The notes beneath the pieces are model-generated. The model was not told where the DNA came from and did not search any database. It was given only the letters and a program-made list of their open reading frames with translations. Below, piece after piece: positions 1 through 8,110 of a DNA stretch of 64,000 bases (the stretch's first letter is position 1; each line of letters starts with the position of its first letter). Where the stretch lies: NCBI RefSeq assembly GCF_024347135.1, contig NZ_AP024908.1, positions 930,001 to 994,000 on the forward strand. Reading direction: 5' to 3'. This DNA is from Vibrio spartinae. Its GTDB lineage: Bacteria; Pseudomonadota; Gammaproteobacteria; Enterobacterales; Vibrionaceae. Both the position numbers and the translations under genes were made by a program.

Positions 1-1461
1 AGTACCGCCAACCCATAGCATCATCGCGGCAATCGCTCCCTCAATTGATGCCCAGAAAATACGCTGCGGTACTGGTGCGTCGATTTTTCCTCCCGCAGTG
101 ATACTATCGATAACCAACGAGCCGGAGTCTGATGATGTGATAAAGAAAATCAAAATGAGAGCAATCGACACGACAGAAATAATGTGCCCGAATGGGAGTT
201 GATCGTAAACTTGGAACAAGGTAAGAGAAATATTTGTTAATCCATTCGTACCTAATTCACCCACTTTATTGATCACTTGACTAAGCGCTATACCGCCAAA
301 AATCCCCATCCAAACAATGGTCATCAAGGTCGGAATAAAAACGACTGAAAATAAGAACTCACGAACCGTACGGCCTTTAGACACGCGCGCGATAAACATA
401 CCGACGAATGGTGACCATGAAATCCACCATGCCCAGTAGAACACTGTCCAGCCGTGCATCCATGTTTCATCTTCTCGCCCATATGGGTTACTCAGTGGGA
501 TAATATTTTTAATATAGGCAATGAACGTCTCGGGTACGGAGGTAATCGCGATATCAAAGCAAACCACCGTGATGAAGACGAGGAGTATGAAAGCGAATAT
601 CATATTGATATTACTCAGTACTTTCACCCCACCATCAATCCCGCGAATCACTGAAATGATTGCAATCAGCGTCACAAAAACAATGACCGTCAATTGCATA
701 CCAAACCCGCCGTCGGTACCAAAGACGTAGTTGATACCGCTAGTTGCTTGCTGAGCACCAAGCCCCAAAGACGTTGCCAGACCAAATAGCGTGGCCAATA
801 CAGCCATAATATCGATAATGTGACCCAGCCAGCCCCAAGCTCTATCCCCAAAAATCGGATAAAACACAGAACGTATAGACAGTGGCAAACCTTTATTGAA
901 CGCAAAAAAAGACAAGGCGAGAGCAACGATCGCATAGATGGCCCAGCCATGGATTCCCCAATGGAAAATCGTCGCCCCCAGAGCAAGGGATTTCGCTTCT
1001 GGTGTCATCGGTTCGACATTGAGTGGTGTTCCCCACCAATCAGTGAAGTAGGCGGTGGGTTCTGCCACGCCCCAAAACATGAGACCAATCCCCATCCCCG
1101 CCGCAAAGAGCATCGCAAGCCAAGAACTACGGGAGTGATCTGCGACAGCGTCCTTACCCCCGATACGGATTTTCCCTAGCGGGGACAACATAATAACGAG
1201 AGTAAAGACCACAAAAAAGTTTGCCGACCACATAAAAAACGTATCGAACTCTTCAATAATACCGTTTTTTATCGCGTTCAATGTCTCTTTAGCAGCGCTT
1301 GGTTCAATAAAAAGCACTGAACCTAGAAATAATAAAACGAGTGCAGCACTGATGCCAAAAACGGGGTTGTGTATATCGAACCCCCACTTTTGTATATTGT
1401 CCTGACCAACCTGATAATCCGTCGTATCTATACTGTATCTCTTAAATGCATCTTCATCCAT
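1..1461 (-). CDS. BCCT family betaine/choline/carnitine transporter, C-terminus cut by window edge
   Basis: The frame is open from position 1461 to the left edge (487 codons, no stop). It encodes the N-terminal nine tenths or so of a sodium- or proton-coupled osmolyte symporter in the inner membrane. Family marks are the GMGIGLMFWGVAEP segment in an early helix, the aromatic box WTVFYWAWWISWSPF, the FIARVSKGRTVREF loop, and FITSSDSGSLVIDS near the end. The Gly-rich GMGIGL segment is of the type found in betaine carriers; substrate cannot be fixed further. ATG at 1461 is preceded by AAGG with about 8 bases spacing. The first ~50 residues form a soluble tail before the first membrane helix. Confidence 0.95.
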   Translation of the reverse strand, partial: MDEDAFKRYSIDTTDYQVGQDNIQKWGFDIHNPVFGISAALVLLFLGSVLFIEPSAAKETLNAIKNGIIEEFDTFFMWSANFFVVFTLVIMLSPLGKIRIGGKDAVADHSRSSWLAMLFAAGMGIGLMFWGVAEPTAYFTDWWGTPLNVEPMTPEAKSLALGATIFHWGIHGWAIYAIVALALSFFAFNKGLPLSIRSVFYPIFGDRAWGWLGHIIDIMAVLATLFGLATSLGLGAQQATSGINYVFGTDGGFGMQLTVIVFVTLIAIISVIRGIDGGVKVLSNINMIFAFILLVFITVVCFDIAITSVPETFIAYIKNIIPLSNPYGREDETWMHGWTVFYWAWWISWSPFVGMFIARVSKGRTVREFLFSVVFIPTLMTIVWMGIFGGIALSQVINKVGELGTNGLTNISLTLFQVYDQLPFGHIISVVSIALILIFFITSSDSGSLVIDSITAGGKIDAPVPQRIFWASIEGAIAAMMLWVGGT

Positions 1462-1980
1462 AATAATGCCTTAATCGTTAGTTCTCTATGTCTTTCAAAA
1501 GCGAAAAATTAGTAAAAATTGTAAAAAAAAAGCAGTAATTGTTTAGTGCTCTAATTTTATTTTAGGTGATATTAACAGTATAACTATCTATTTTGCAATG
1601 AATCTGTCTCGAGCGATGTACCAACTGAATCTATCGATTAAGCACCAAAACGCACAGACTTGCTACAAGGCAGCGATAAAATAAAGATTCCTTTTTATAC
1701 ATTGAGTTCACCCAACACTTGCAATAAAAAAGCAGATTTTCTTATACCTCAACAAAAAACAGCATCTAAATACTAGAAAAGCTCATTTTTATACTGCTGA
1801 ATACGTTGTTTTCCCTGATTTAACTCGCATCTAATCCTAGCACACCATTATTCACAAGCGTGCATATGGCGCAACAATTTAAAATCAATTCCCTTGCCCT
1901 TAAATTATTAGCATTTTATCGTTAGAATGGCGGCAGTTGGGCATGACCCATCTTCATTTATTTTTTGAGAACAAGCGAGC
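1462..1980. other. AT-rich intergenic region, 519 bp
   Basis: This gap separates divergent BCCT and glutaredoxin genes. It is AT-rich and should hold both promoters, but I see no clear operator, hairpin or small gene. Confidence 0.5.
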
Positions 1981-2358
1981 ATGCACATGAAATTACTTAT
2001 CAACGTCATCCGTAACCTACTTGGCTACATCATTATTGCAGTTGATCTCATCACCCGTGGCCCTAAAAAAAAGCGCGACCCCGAAAAACAAAAAGAAATT
2101 AACCAAGCGCTAACCAACCTCTCCCTTTACCAGTTTTCGGCCTGCCCATTCTGCACTAAAACGCGCAGAGCGATGTATAAGCTGAACCTGCCGATTGAAA
2201 AGCGTGACGTGTCGGAAGGCTCAAAATACCGAACAGAATTGCTTGAGGGGGGTGGTAAAGTCAGAGTGCCTTGCTTACGGATTGAACAAGATGGCAACGT
2301 TGAATGGATGTATGAATCTTCAGATATTATTAACTACCTAGAAAAACGCTTCGCTTAA
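1981..2358 (+). CDS. Glutaredoxin-domain protein with N-terminal membrane segment
   Basis: A 125-residue thiol-disulfide oxidoreductase. Residues 1-22 are hydrophobic and end in a very basic stretch (RGPKKKRDPEKQK), so the domain is probably tethered to the inner membrane facing the cytoplasm. The glutaredoxin fold follows from about residue 45, with the redox motif CPFC, the cis-proline segment VRVPCL, and a C-terminal MYESSDIINYL helix that binds glutathione in the family. A second in-frame ATG two codons later (1987) is equally possible. The neighbour on the right is convergent, so it is probably transcribed alone. Confidence 0.9.
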   Translation: MHMKLLINVIRNLLGYIIIAVDLITRGPKKKRDPEKQKEINQALTNLSLYQFSACPFCTKTRRAMYKLNLPIEKRDVSEGSKYRTELLEGGGKVRVPCLRIEQDGNVEWMYESSDIINYLEKRFA

Positions 2359-2434
2359 ATATATTGAATAAACCGAAAACGAATGGTGAGCAATATACCA
2401 CTTAAATCACCACATCATATTTTCATGATTCAAA

Positions 2435-2464
2435 GCAACGCATAGTAAAAATGCCATGCGTTGC
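2435..2464. terminator. Convergent hairpin between glutaredoxin and DUF1456 genes
   Basis: A perfect 9-bp inverted repeat (GCAACGCAT / ATGCGTTGC) with a 12-base loop lies between two convergent genes. There is no good T-run, so terminator activity is inferred from position only. Confidence 0.35.
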
Positions 2465-2484
2465 GGATCACTTTTAAACAACGT

Positions 2485-2964
2485 TTATGATTCGGATCCA
2501 TCACTACCTGGACGCAACTGATGCTGAAGACCGAGCAAGAAGTTGCGAATAATTTGGTCTTTGCATTCTCTATAATGCTTGTTTTCTGGCTTACGGAAAA
2601 ACGCACTGAGTTCATGTTTGCTTAAACGAAAATCTGCAAGTTGCAGAATTTCTAGAATATCCTCAGCTTTCAAGTTCAAAGCAATACGTAACTTTTGAAA
2701 CACGATATTATTGCTTAATTTCTCTTCTGGCTTAGGCTGCTCACCTTCGCGTTTACCACGCTTAAAATTAATAAAACCGTTTAAAAATACAGCCAACTCT
2801 GTGTCGCTAAGTTTGACAAAAGATTCATCGTCTTCTTTTTTCAGCCAACGAATGACTTGTTCATCGGTCACATTCAAGTCTGCTAAAGAGAAGATTTCAG
2901 TCATGACACTGTCTTTCAAATCAAATGTATAACGTACACGGCGTAAAATATCATTATTGGTCAA
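2485..2964 (-). CDS. DUF1456 family protein (YehS-like)
   Basis: A 159-residue soluble protein made of two similar halves. Each half begins with a NNDILRRVRYTFDLKD- or NNIVFQKLRIALNLK-type segment and ends with a helix carrying a conserved hydrophobic/acidic pattern; this duplicated architecture is that of DUF1456, of which E. coli YehS is a member. The biochemical role is unknown. The C-terminal tail (LRPGSDGSES) is low complexity. ATG at 2964 follows a weak AGGA-like ribosome site. It is a single gene with convergent and divergent neighbours. Confidence 0.85.
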   Translation of the reverse strand: MTNNDILRRVRYTFDLKDSVMTEIFSLADLNVTDEQVIRWLKKEDDESFVKLSDTELAVFLNGFINFKRGKREGEQPKPEEKLSNNIVFQKLRIALNLKAEDILEILQLADFRLSKHELSAFFRKPENKHYRECKDQIIRNFLLGLQHQLRPGSDGSES

Positions 2965-3241
2965 AATAGTTCCTAGTCTTAGGTAAATCCAGTGCTATCA
3001 ACGTGATGACTGGAGAGCCTGAATTTTATCAGATTTGCAGTCTATTCCCTACCCATTGTGCCAATTTGCGAGAGAATCATAACGCTTGCTTAAGTATGAG
3101 CAACGCCGACCACCAAACCTAACCCATTGCACCTTAACCGCTTTGTCAGCCAACACATCCACATGCCCCCTTTCTGCGAATTTACATAGAAATAAAACAC
3201 CGTATAATCATCTACTTTCTAAGTAGAGGGGCACGGAAACG

Positions 3242-3517
3242 ATGAGTCATAAGCCTGACAGAATCACGGCAATGCAGTTAATCATTGACCAAGCTAAATG
3301 TGAGCTTCCTCTTTACGAGAGCGATACTTTTGTTTGTGGTACTGAAGGTAACTGTGTTGGCTGTCCGAAAAAGTTACTGGAACTCGTAGACACTGAACTT
3401 TCCTACTGGGAACACAATATTAAACGTGGGATTTCACCAAATTTTGATGAAATCCGTCGTTTTGGAAAACTCTGCACCAATGTTAAGCGCGGACTCATTC
3501 GCAACAACATTCTGTGA
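3242..3517 (+). CDS. Small conserved cysteine-containing protein of unknown function
   Basis: A 91-residue cytoplasmic protein I do not recognise by name. Its visible feature is a cysteine cluster, C-X4-C-X2-C followed by PKK (VCGTEGNCVGCPKK), plus two further single cysteines near residues 18 and 80. The spacing could bind a metal or an Fe-S cluster, but this is inference. The rest is helical and charged. A good sigma-70-like TATAAT-type element (TATAATC) lies about 40 bp upstream, and a GGGGCACGG stretch precedes the ATG. No operon partners. Confidence 0.7.
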   Translation: MSHKPDRITAMQLIIDQAKCELPLYESDTFVCGTEGNCVGCPKKLLELVDTELSYWEHNIKRGISPNFDEIRRFGKLCTNVKRGLIRNNIL

Positions 3518-3762
3518 TGTGTTGAGTGCTGGCTGGCATGGTTAGAAATCGATTCATCGGCACCGATTATTGGTAATGGCTGAGGCTAAACCCATAAAAA
3601 CAAACGTCACAGAGACGCTAAAGACAAAATCCCAAAGCAAATCTTCGTTAAATTTCGCAAGCACGATATATCCTCTAAATCTAACACCTGCTCAGCGCCG
3701 TGGTGAATTTGGCAGTTTTTTGAGTGTTTTGTCTAAAACAATATAGTTTGACTGACCTCGCA

Positions 3763-4326
3763 TTAATTCTTCACTTCCTGAGCATTGATCAGTATTGCAT
3801 TAGCAATCACGCTGAATAGATGTTCAGAGCGCGCTGTGTGTGATGGCTGATCACGTAGCCAAGCTAACGCGGCGATAAGGTCAAACAATTCATCACCGTC
3901 AAGATCCGCACAGGCCTTTCCTTCTGACTGTGCACGGGTTAGTAGCTGCGTACCCGCTGCACGCAGAGCATGGCAGGATGAATGAAGCGCTGAATCCATG
4001 TCTTCGATTGCCCCCATCATCACAGAGATAATACCTTGATAGTCGTGTGTAAAGGCAATCACTTCCTGCACCCATAACACCAATGCGTCCTCAGAAGCAC
4101 TCGCGCTTTTCAGGTTATCAGCCTTTTGAGTCAGCCTGTCGAAACGCTCTCTCAGAATGGGTTCGAGTAAGGCTTCCCGGTTCGGAAAATGGCGATAAAG
4201 GGTTCCCATACCAACGCCGGCTCTTCGAGCAACTTCCCGTAGAGAGGCATTCGCGCCCTGCTCGGCAAATACATCCCATGCAATGGAAAGTAAATTGTCA
4301 TAATTTTTTTTAGCGTCTGCTCGCAT
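3763..4326 (-). CDS. TetR/AcrR family transcriptional repressor
   Basis: A 187-residue TetR-type regulator. The N-terminal helix-turn-helix is clear (SLREVARRAGVGMGTLYRHFPNREALL, residues about 28-53), followed by an alpha-helical ligand-binding and dimerisation domain. The ATG at 4326 is chosen over an upstream TTG (4350) because AAGAGA lies at the right spacing before it. It is divergent from the oxidoreductase gene, and the 96-bp gap contains two palindromes, so it probably represses itself and its neighbour. Confidence 0.92.
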   Translation of the reverse strand: MRADAKKNYDNLLSIAWDVFAEQGANASLREVARRAGVGMGTLYRHFPNREALLEPILRERFDRLTQKADNLKSASASEDALVLWVQEVIAFTHDYQGIISVMMGAIEDMDSALHSSCHALRAAGTQLLTRAQSEGKACADLDGDELFDLIAALAWLRDQPSHTARSEHLFSVIANAILINAQEVKN

Positions 4327-4352
4327 ATATTCTCTTGACCCCTCTAGCAAGT

Positions 4353-4385
4353 GGAGCTACGCTCCGTTTAAGGCGAACACTGTTC
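4353..4385. promoter_or_regulatory. Candidate TetR operator pair
   Basis: Two palindromes sit between the divergent genes: GGAGC-TAC-GCTCC (4353-4365) and the perfect 11-mer GAACACTGTTC (4375-4385). A TCCGTTTA direct repeat follows each. Binding by the adjacent TetR protein is inferred. Confidence 0.5.
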
Positions 4386-4422
4386 CGTTTATTGTAAGCT
4401 AATCTTAACCGAGGAGAAAGAA

Positions 4423-5442
4423 ATGATGAATAAAACCATGAAGGCAGTGCAGCAACATGCTTTTGGTGGGCCAGAAGTACTGCGCTATGAAGATGCACCA
4501 ATACCTGAGCTAAAATCGGGTGAAATACAAATTGGAGTCCGGGCTGTGGGTATTAATCCCCCGGACTGGTATCTACGTGATGGTTACAAGACACTGCCGC
4601 CAGAATGGCAACCACAGGTTCATTTCCCGCTCATTCTCGGAACGGATGTGTCCGGCGTGGTTAAAGCCGTTGCGGATGACGTTACAGAATTTAATGTTGG
4701 GGATGAAGTCTATTCAATGGTGCATTTTCCTGAGGGTATGGCCGGAAACAGCAGAGGCTATGCCCAATATGTCAACGTATCGGCTTCTGAAGCCGCGATC
4801 AAACCCGCCACCATAGATCACGTGCATGCGGCTGGTGCCCCGATGTCACTGTTAACGGCTTGGCAGTTCATGATCCAATTGGGGCACGACACACCCAACC
4901 CACTTCAACCTGAGTCACACAAGCCCGTTGAACTTGCGGGTAAGACGGTACTTGTCAATGGTGCTGCTGGCGGTGTAGGCCACTTCGCAGTGCAAATCGC
5001 TAAATGGAAAGGGGCAAAAGTGATCGCAGTAGCCTCTGGTGGTCACGAAGCTTTCCTGCGCGATCTGGGCGCAGACATATTCATTGACTACAGCCAGACA
5101 ACGCCGGAAAACGAAGTTGAAAATATTGATTTAGTCATCGATTGCGTTGGCGGGCCAAAAACGGGGCGGTTCTTGCAGGTACTGAAACCAGGCGGTGCAC
5201 TTTTCCCCGTCTATCCTCTAGGCTTCACTGATAGGGAAGACGCAGAGAAAATGGGCTTTACAGTCTCAGCCACTCAGGTTCGTTCGAGTGGCGCTCAACT
5301 TGCAGAGTTAGCAAAGCGACTGGATGATGGAACCATTCGTGTGGCTGTTGACAGTTCCTATGCATTGCAAGATGCCGATAAAGCCCATGAACGCGCTGCA
5401 CAAGGACATATTCGAGGCAAAATAGTATTAATAGTTGAATGA
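4423..5442 (+). CDS. NADP-dependent zinc-independent alcohol dehydrogenase/quinone oxidoreductase family protein
   Basis: A 339-residue medium-chain dehydrogenase/reductase. The N-terminal GroES-like fold has the MKAVQQHAFGGPEVL opening typical of quinone oxidoreductases. The Rossmann domain carries the nucleotide motif NGAAGGVGHFAVQIAK (about residue 176). No structural-zinc cysteine cluster is visible, consistent with the zinc-free branch. It probably reduces quinones or reactive enones/aldehydes with NADPH. ATG at 4423 has GAGGAG six bases upstream. Divergent from a TetR repressor, a common arrangement for inducible detoxification genes. Confidence 0.9.
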   Translation: MMNKTMKAVQQHAFGGPEVLRYEDAPIPELKSGEIQIGVRAVGINPPDWYLRDGYKTLPPEWQPQVHFPLILGTDVSGVVKAVADDVTEFNVGDEVYSMVHFPEGMAGNSRGYAQYVNVSASEAAIKPATIDHVHAAGAPMSLLTAWQFMIQLGHDTPNPLQPESHKPVELAGKTVLVNGAAGGVGHFAVQIAKWKGAKVIAVASGGHEAFLRDLGADIFIDYSQTTPENEVENIDLVIDCVGGPKTGRFLQVLKPGGALFPVYPLGFTDREDAEKMGFTVSATQVRSSGAQLAELAKRLDDGTIRVAVDSSYALQDADKAHERAAQGHIRGKIVLIVE

Positions 5443-5486
5443 AAATGGACAGTCTCGAAACCGCCGATCAAAATTTTATTTGAAGC

Positions 5487-5522
5487 GATGCAAAGTACGT
5501 AATTGATGCAAAGTACGCAATT
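5487..5522. repeat. 18-bp tandem duplication (2 copies)
   Basis: GATGCAAAGTACGTAATT is followed directly by a copy with one mismatch. It lies 45 bp after the oxidoreductase stop. One of ten similar short duplications in this window. Confidence 0.9.
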
Positions 5523-5528
5523 AAAGAT

Positions 5529-5561
5529 GGGCCTCTCGTTGAGTTTTCTTAACGAAGGCCC
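5529..5561 (+). terminator. Possible terminator after oxidoreductase
   Basis: Stem GGGCCT-(c)-TCGTT pairs with AACGA-AGGCCC with one bulge and a 10-base loop. It is followed only by CTTCTC, so intrinsic termination is uncertain. Confidence 0.45.
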
Positions 5562-5644
5562 CTTCTCAGCGAATACGGCATATCACTGTGGACGAAGAAT
5601 GTTTCTCCCACAGTGATGACCACTTATTACGGTGCAACTGCTTT

Positions 5645-6075
5645 TTACGGCGCGACTACTTTGCCGCTGTATGGATCAATCCGCCCAGGGCATAATCCTT
5701 TAGCTTTTAAATTACAGGCAATTTGTGCAATGGCATTGTTGCTGTTGCTGTAGCCATCGTGCATTAAAATGACCTCACCGTTTCGCAGACGATTGGCTGC
5801 ATTCACAATGGCGTTGGTGCTGGTGCCCCGGCATTTGGGATAACCTGATTGGTACGGCTTAGCTCATTGATGATTTGCTGATAACTGTAATTCGCCAAGT
5901 GGGGATGGGTATAACTGTGGTTTTGTGCCACACCGACCTCTTTCATGCGAGATATCATCCACGATTGATTATTTGCGCGCTGTCCCCATTACCGGTGTAA
6001 GGCTATTTTGTTTGAGAAGGTTGATGAGTGTCCCCGTATTGCTGTCCCAAACCAGCCCGGTAACAACACTTATTA
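5645..6075 (-). pseudogene. Remnant of a secreted polysaccharide deacetylase (NodB family)
   Basis: Broken pieces of one carbohydrate esterase family 4 protein appear in order on the minus strand but in different frames. There is a fragment with SNTGTLINLLKQNSLTPV, then a block MKEVGVAQNHSYTHPHL that carries the metal-binding HxxxxH-type motif (HSYTH), then YSYQQIINELSRTNQ. The last is an in-frame C-terminus, NGEVILMHDGY...AKGLCPGRIDP...VVAP, with the second conserved His-Asp motif. The N-terminal TFDDGP motif, the segment between the middle and last blocks, and the signal peptide are missing. At least two frameshifts and one internal deletion are needed to explain it, so it is non-functional. 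Confidence 0.8.
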
Positions 6076-6085
6076 TGTCGCGCTT

Positions 6086-6568
6086 TCAATAAGAACTTCC
6101 ATCTTTATGCGTGAGACTCCAGCTACCATCTGACATTTGCGAAAACGCTAAGTCATCATCCGGATATTCCACTTTGTCATTCCGGCTTCTGTCTCCAATC
6201 TCTATGTACACAACATCTTGAGACGATTCATTAATCAATTGATGTCCTATTCCACTGTTAGCCTTGAAACCAACACAATCACCGGAAGACATTTTAATCT
6301 CTTCATCACCATAAATAAGTGTTGGCGTTCCCGAAATAATGTAGACAAACTCGTCTTGTTTCGAATGATGATGTTTCAATGCTGATGTAGAGTTCGGGCT
6401 CATTGTTGTAAAATTCACACCAAAATTTTCCAGTCCGAAGTAATCACCAAGTTTTCTCTTCGTTCTACCTTTAACAACTGATGCAAATGGCTCAGGATAG
6501 AAAGGCTTAGATTTGTTTTCAGGAATAGCTTTCGCTTGAATAGGATGAATTTTCATTAACTTACTCAT
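6086..6568 (-). CDS. Cupin-domain protein
   Basis: A 160-residue single-domain cupin. The double-stranded beta-helix core holds the metal-ligand motif HHHSKQDEFVYIISG (residues about 66-80) and a second motif region GDCVGFKANSGIGHQLIN (about 95-112), with the final His of the set. Such proteins are metal-dependent isomerases, dioxygenases or ligand sensors; the substrate cannot be deduced. ATG at 6568 has GGAG six bases upstream. It lies in the decayed cassette-like island, and base composition is lower in GC than in the flanking core genes. No attC follows it. Confidence 0.8.
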   Translation of the reverse strand: MSKLMKIHPIQAKAIPENKSKPFYPEPFASVVKGRTKRKLGDYFGLENFGVNFTTMSPNSTSALKHHHSKQDEFVYIISGTPTLIYGDEEIKMSSGDCVGFKANSGIGHQLINESSQDVVYIEIGDRSRNDKVEYPDDDLAFSQMSDGSWSLTHKDGSSY

Positions 6569-6613
6569 TATTTACTCCAAATATCAATAACAACAAAATT
6601 GACACCATACTCG

Positions 6614-6838
6614 TTAGTAGCCGGCCTCAGGTTTGCGCAGAAAGCCAACTGAAATTACCAGTCCCAACGATAAGCTCACTATATGGCCCAATTTTGGGAG
6701 GTGATTTTCCGCATATATTAGATCCAAAATAAATGCTGGTAATATTGTGAATACCAATACAGCAAATACCAACTTACTTTTAAGCCTGCCACTTAATATA
6801 CATAACCAACCCTGCAGCGGCTGAATCAAAGCAACCAA
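6614..6838 (-). pseudogene. Orphan C-terminal membrane-protein fragment
   Basis: This frame encodes about 70 residues with two hydrophobic stretches (FAVLVFTILPAFILDLIY and HIVSLSLGLVISVGFL). The H-x3-SLGL pattern in the last helix is reminiscent of the last helix of rhomboid-type proteins, but I would not assign a family. It begins inside the 3' end of the PhzF remnant in another frame, with only a TTG as possible start, so it is probably the tail of a gene joined by deletion. Confidence 0.4.
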
Positions 6839-7264
6839 AGCAAACTACTTTACATGCCTCTATACCTAAATTGTTCAATAACACCTGACATGGAGAAATG
6901 TCGAATTGAATGGTTGGTGACGGAAAATCCAGTTCAATTGTAGATTCGTTGATCAGCGCAGTTAAAGTACCAGACAAGGTTTCAAAATTAACTGTATCGC
7001 CTGTACTTACCAGCCCTCTTTCTTTAAGGACATGAGCAACTGCAAGAGTTCCGTGCCCACATAGCTTTACCTCCGCTTTCGGAGTAAACCACTTCAACGT
7101 CATATCAGGAAGCGATAAAAAGCCGTTTCGGACACAGCCATTTCTTCAGCAATTGATAGCATTGATCTATCAGTTAAGCCATTGTTTATTATACAGACTC
7201 CAGCAGGATTACCTTTGAATGCTTCACTTGTAAATGAATCAACCTGATAGATATCTAAGTCCAT
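6780..7264 (-). pseudogene. PhzF-family isomerase, frameshifted and truncated
   Basis: ATG at 7264 (AGGAGAAC upstream) opens a PhzF N-terminus (YQVDSFTSEAFKGNPAGV, then EEMAVSETAF). The frame then breaks at 7117-7121, where five A/T bases stand where six would restore the reading frame. The second frame continues SLPDMTLKWFTPKAEVKLCGHGTLAVAHVL, which is unmistakable PhzF. The protein ends after about 150 residues, where a family member has about 260-300, and the downstream half is replaced by unrelated sequence. The intact family are homodimeric isomerases or epimerases. This copy has both a frameshift and a C-terminal deletion. Confidence 0.85.
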
Positions 7265-7296
7265 TTAGTTCTCCTAATTCAATAAAGTCGTATACA

Positions 7297-7397
7297 CGCC
7301 TTAATAACTGGCGTGTAGGTTGGTGTCATTTTTGCGTTTTTCCTTTTGCAAAAATGATGACAACCGTAATGCGTCCAGTTGATTAATTTGTTAGAAA
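7297..7397 (-). mobile_element. attC recombination site (integron cassette)
   Basis: Immediately after the ASCH gene stop lies a ~100-nt imperfect palindrome with attC layout. The R'' box is TTTCTAAC (7390-7397). It is followed by an extrahelical C, AACTGG, and an extrahelical A, six bases apart as in classical attC sites. A central arm follows (GGTTGGTGTCATTTTTGC pairing with a near complement), then CGCCAGTTATTAAGGCG. The R' core reads GTG instead of GTT in the present array, suggesting decay. R'' is the exact complement of the first eight bases of the same cassette (7881-7888). Confidence 0.75.
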
Positions 7398-7862
7398 TTA
7401 CTTGTGCACCAACTCAAACGTGACAAGAACTAACTCTGTCGAGTCGTTGAATTCAATACCATAAGCTGAACAGTCTTCGGTGAAGAAGTCATCATGTGCT
7501 TTATACCACCACTCATATGTACCGTCCCCTTCTCCTTCAGATTCGGCAAACTCTCGGCTAACCTGACCAAAGGGACAAAAGTCCACATTAGTTATTTTTA
7601 CTATACAAACTGGATTCTTTTCCCAGTCAAGCACGATTTGATGCTGTCCTATTTTAGGAAATTCCTCTCCTTCAATACGGTACGCTTCTTTGACGCTACA
7701 AGTTGCACGCTTTTGACCAATAGAGACAAGTCGAGCACACTCATTTGTATTGTATTCATCGTCACAAAAGTAAGTAGTTTCGACTTCTTCAATCTCAGGA
7801 AGTTGAGATTCAGGCAATGTACTTGCATAGGCTTGGAAATAGTCCACATACCTTGCATCCAT
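7398..7862 (-). CDS. ASCH domain protein
   Basis: A 154-residue protein with the ASCH beta-barrel fold, related to PUA and predicted to bind RNA or modified nucleosides. Visible family segments are VSIGQKRATCSVKEAY, the central FPKIGQHQIVLDWEKNPVCIVKIT strands, and the signature FAESEGEGDGTYEWWYKAHDDFF, where acidic and aromatic residues line the cleft. Some ASCH proteins (E. coli YqfB) hydrolyse N4-acetylcytidine; that activity here would be inference. The gene occupies one integron cassette, with ATG at 7862 preceded by GGAG and the attC starting at its stop codon. Confidence 0.88.
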   Translation of the reverse strand: MDARYVDYFQAYASTLPESQLPEIEEVETTYFCDDEYNTNECARLVSIGQKRATCSVKEAYRIEGEEFPKIGQHQIVLDWEKNPVCIVKITNVDFCPFGQVSREFAESEGEGDGTYEWWYKAHDDFFTEDCSAYGIEFNDSTELVLVTFELVHK

Positions 7863-7918
7863 GATAAATTCTCCATGTGATTTCTAACGCATTGTTAAAT
7901 ACATTAAGCTTGGTGATG

Positions 7919-8110
7919 CTATAGATCATGCTCTTTAATTACTACATTAAAATAGCTAGTGTCACTTGGTCGATCTTCGATATTAGCAGCAAAGTCATCT
8001 CTACAGCCGGGGTTACAAAATCCGACTTTGTGTCCTCGATAGTCTGTCAACGAATCAGATGAAACCGGTTTACCCGAACGAGGACAGTATTTGTTAATGA
8101 CCTTTTCCAT
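7919..8110 (-). CDS. Small YHS-like cysteine protein (cassette gene)
   Basis: A 63-residue protein with the pattern CPRSGKPVSSDSLTDYRGHKVGFCNPGC. It holds one cysteine near the N-terminus and a C-x3-C pair later, as in YHS/TRASH metal-binding modules. ATG at 8110 is chosen because GGGAG lies eight bases upstream; a longer frame to 8209 has no ribosome site. It occupies the second integron cassette. The function is unknown, with metal or thiol chemistry likely. Confidence 0.75.
   Translation of the reverse strand: MEKVINKYCPRSGKPVSSDSLTDYRGHKVGFCNPGCRDDFAANIEDRPSDTSYFNVVIKEHDL

Noticed and set aside
820..1179. Plus-strand 119-residue frame
   Set aside because: It lies opposite the BCCT transporter, whose family motifs leave no doubt about the coding strand.
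4310..4501. Minus-strand frame overlapping the TetR/oxidoreductase gap
   Set aside because: It overlaps both starts and the palindromes and has no family similarity.
6780..7103. An intact small PhzF-like gene
   Set aside because: The preceding sequence encodes the missing PhzF N-terminus in another frame, so this is a broken gene and not a natural short form.
7297..7397. Reading the attC palindrome as a plain terminator
   Set aside because: No T-run follows, and the R''/R' complement with the cassette start and the extrahelical bases fit attC much better.
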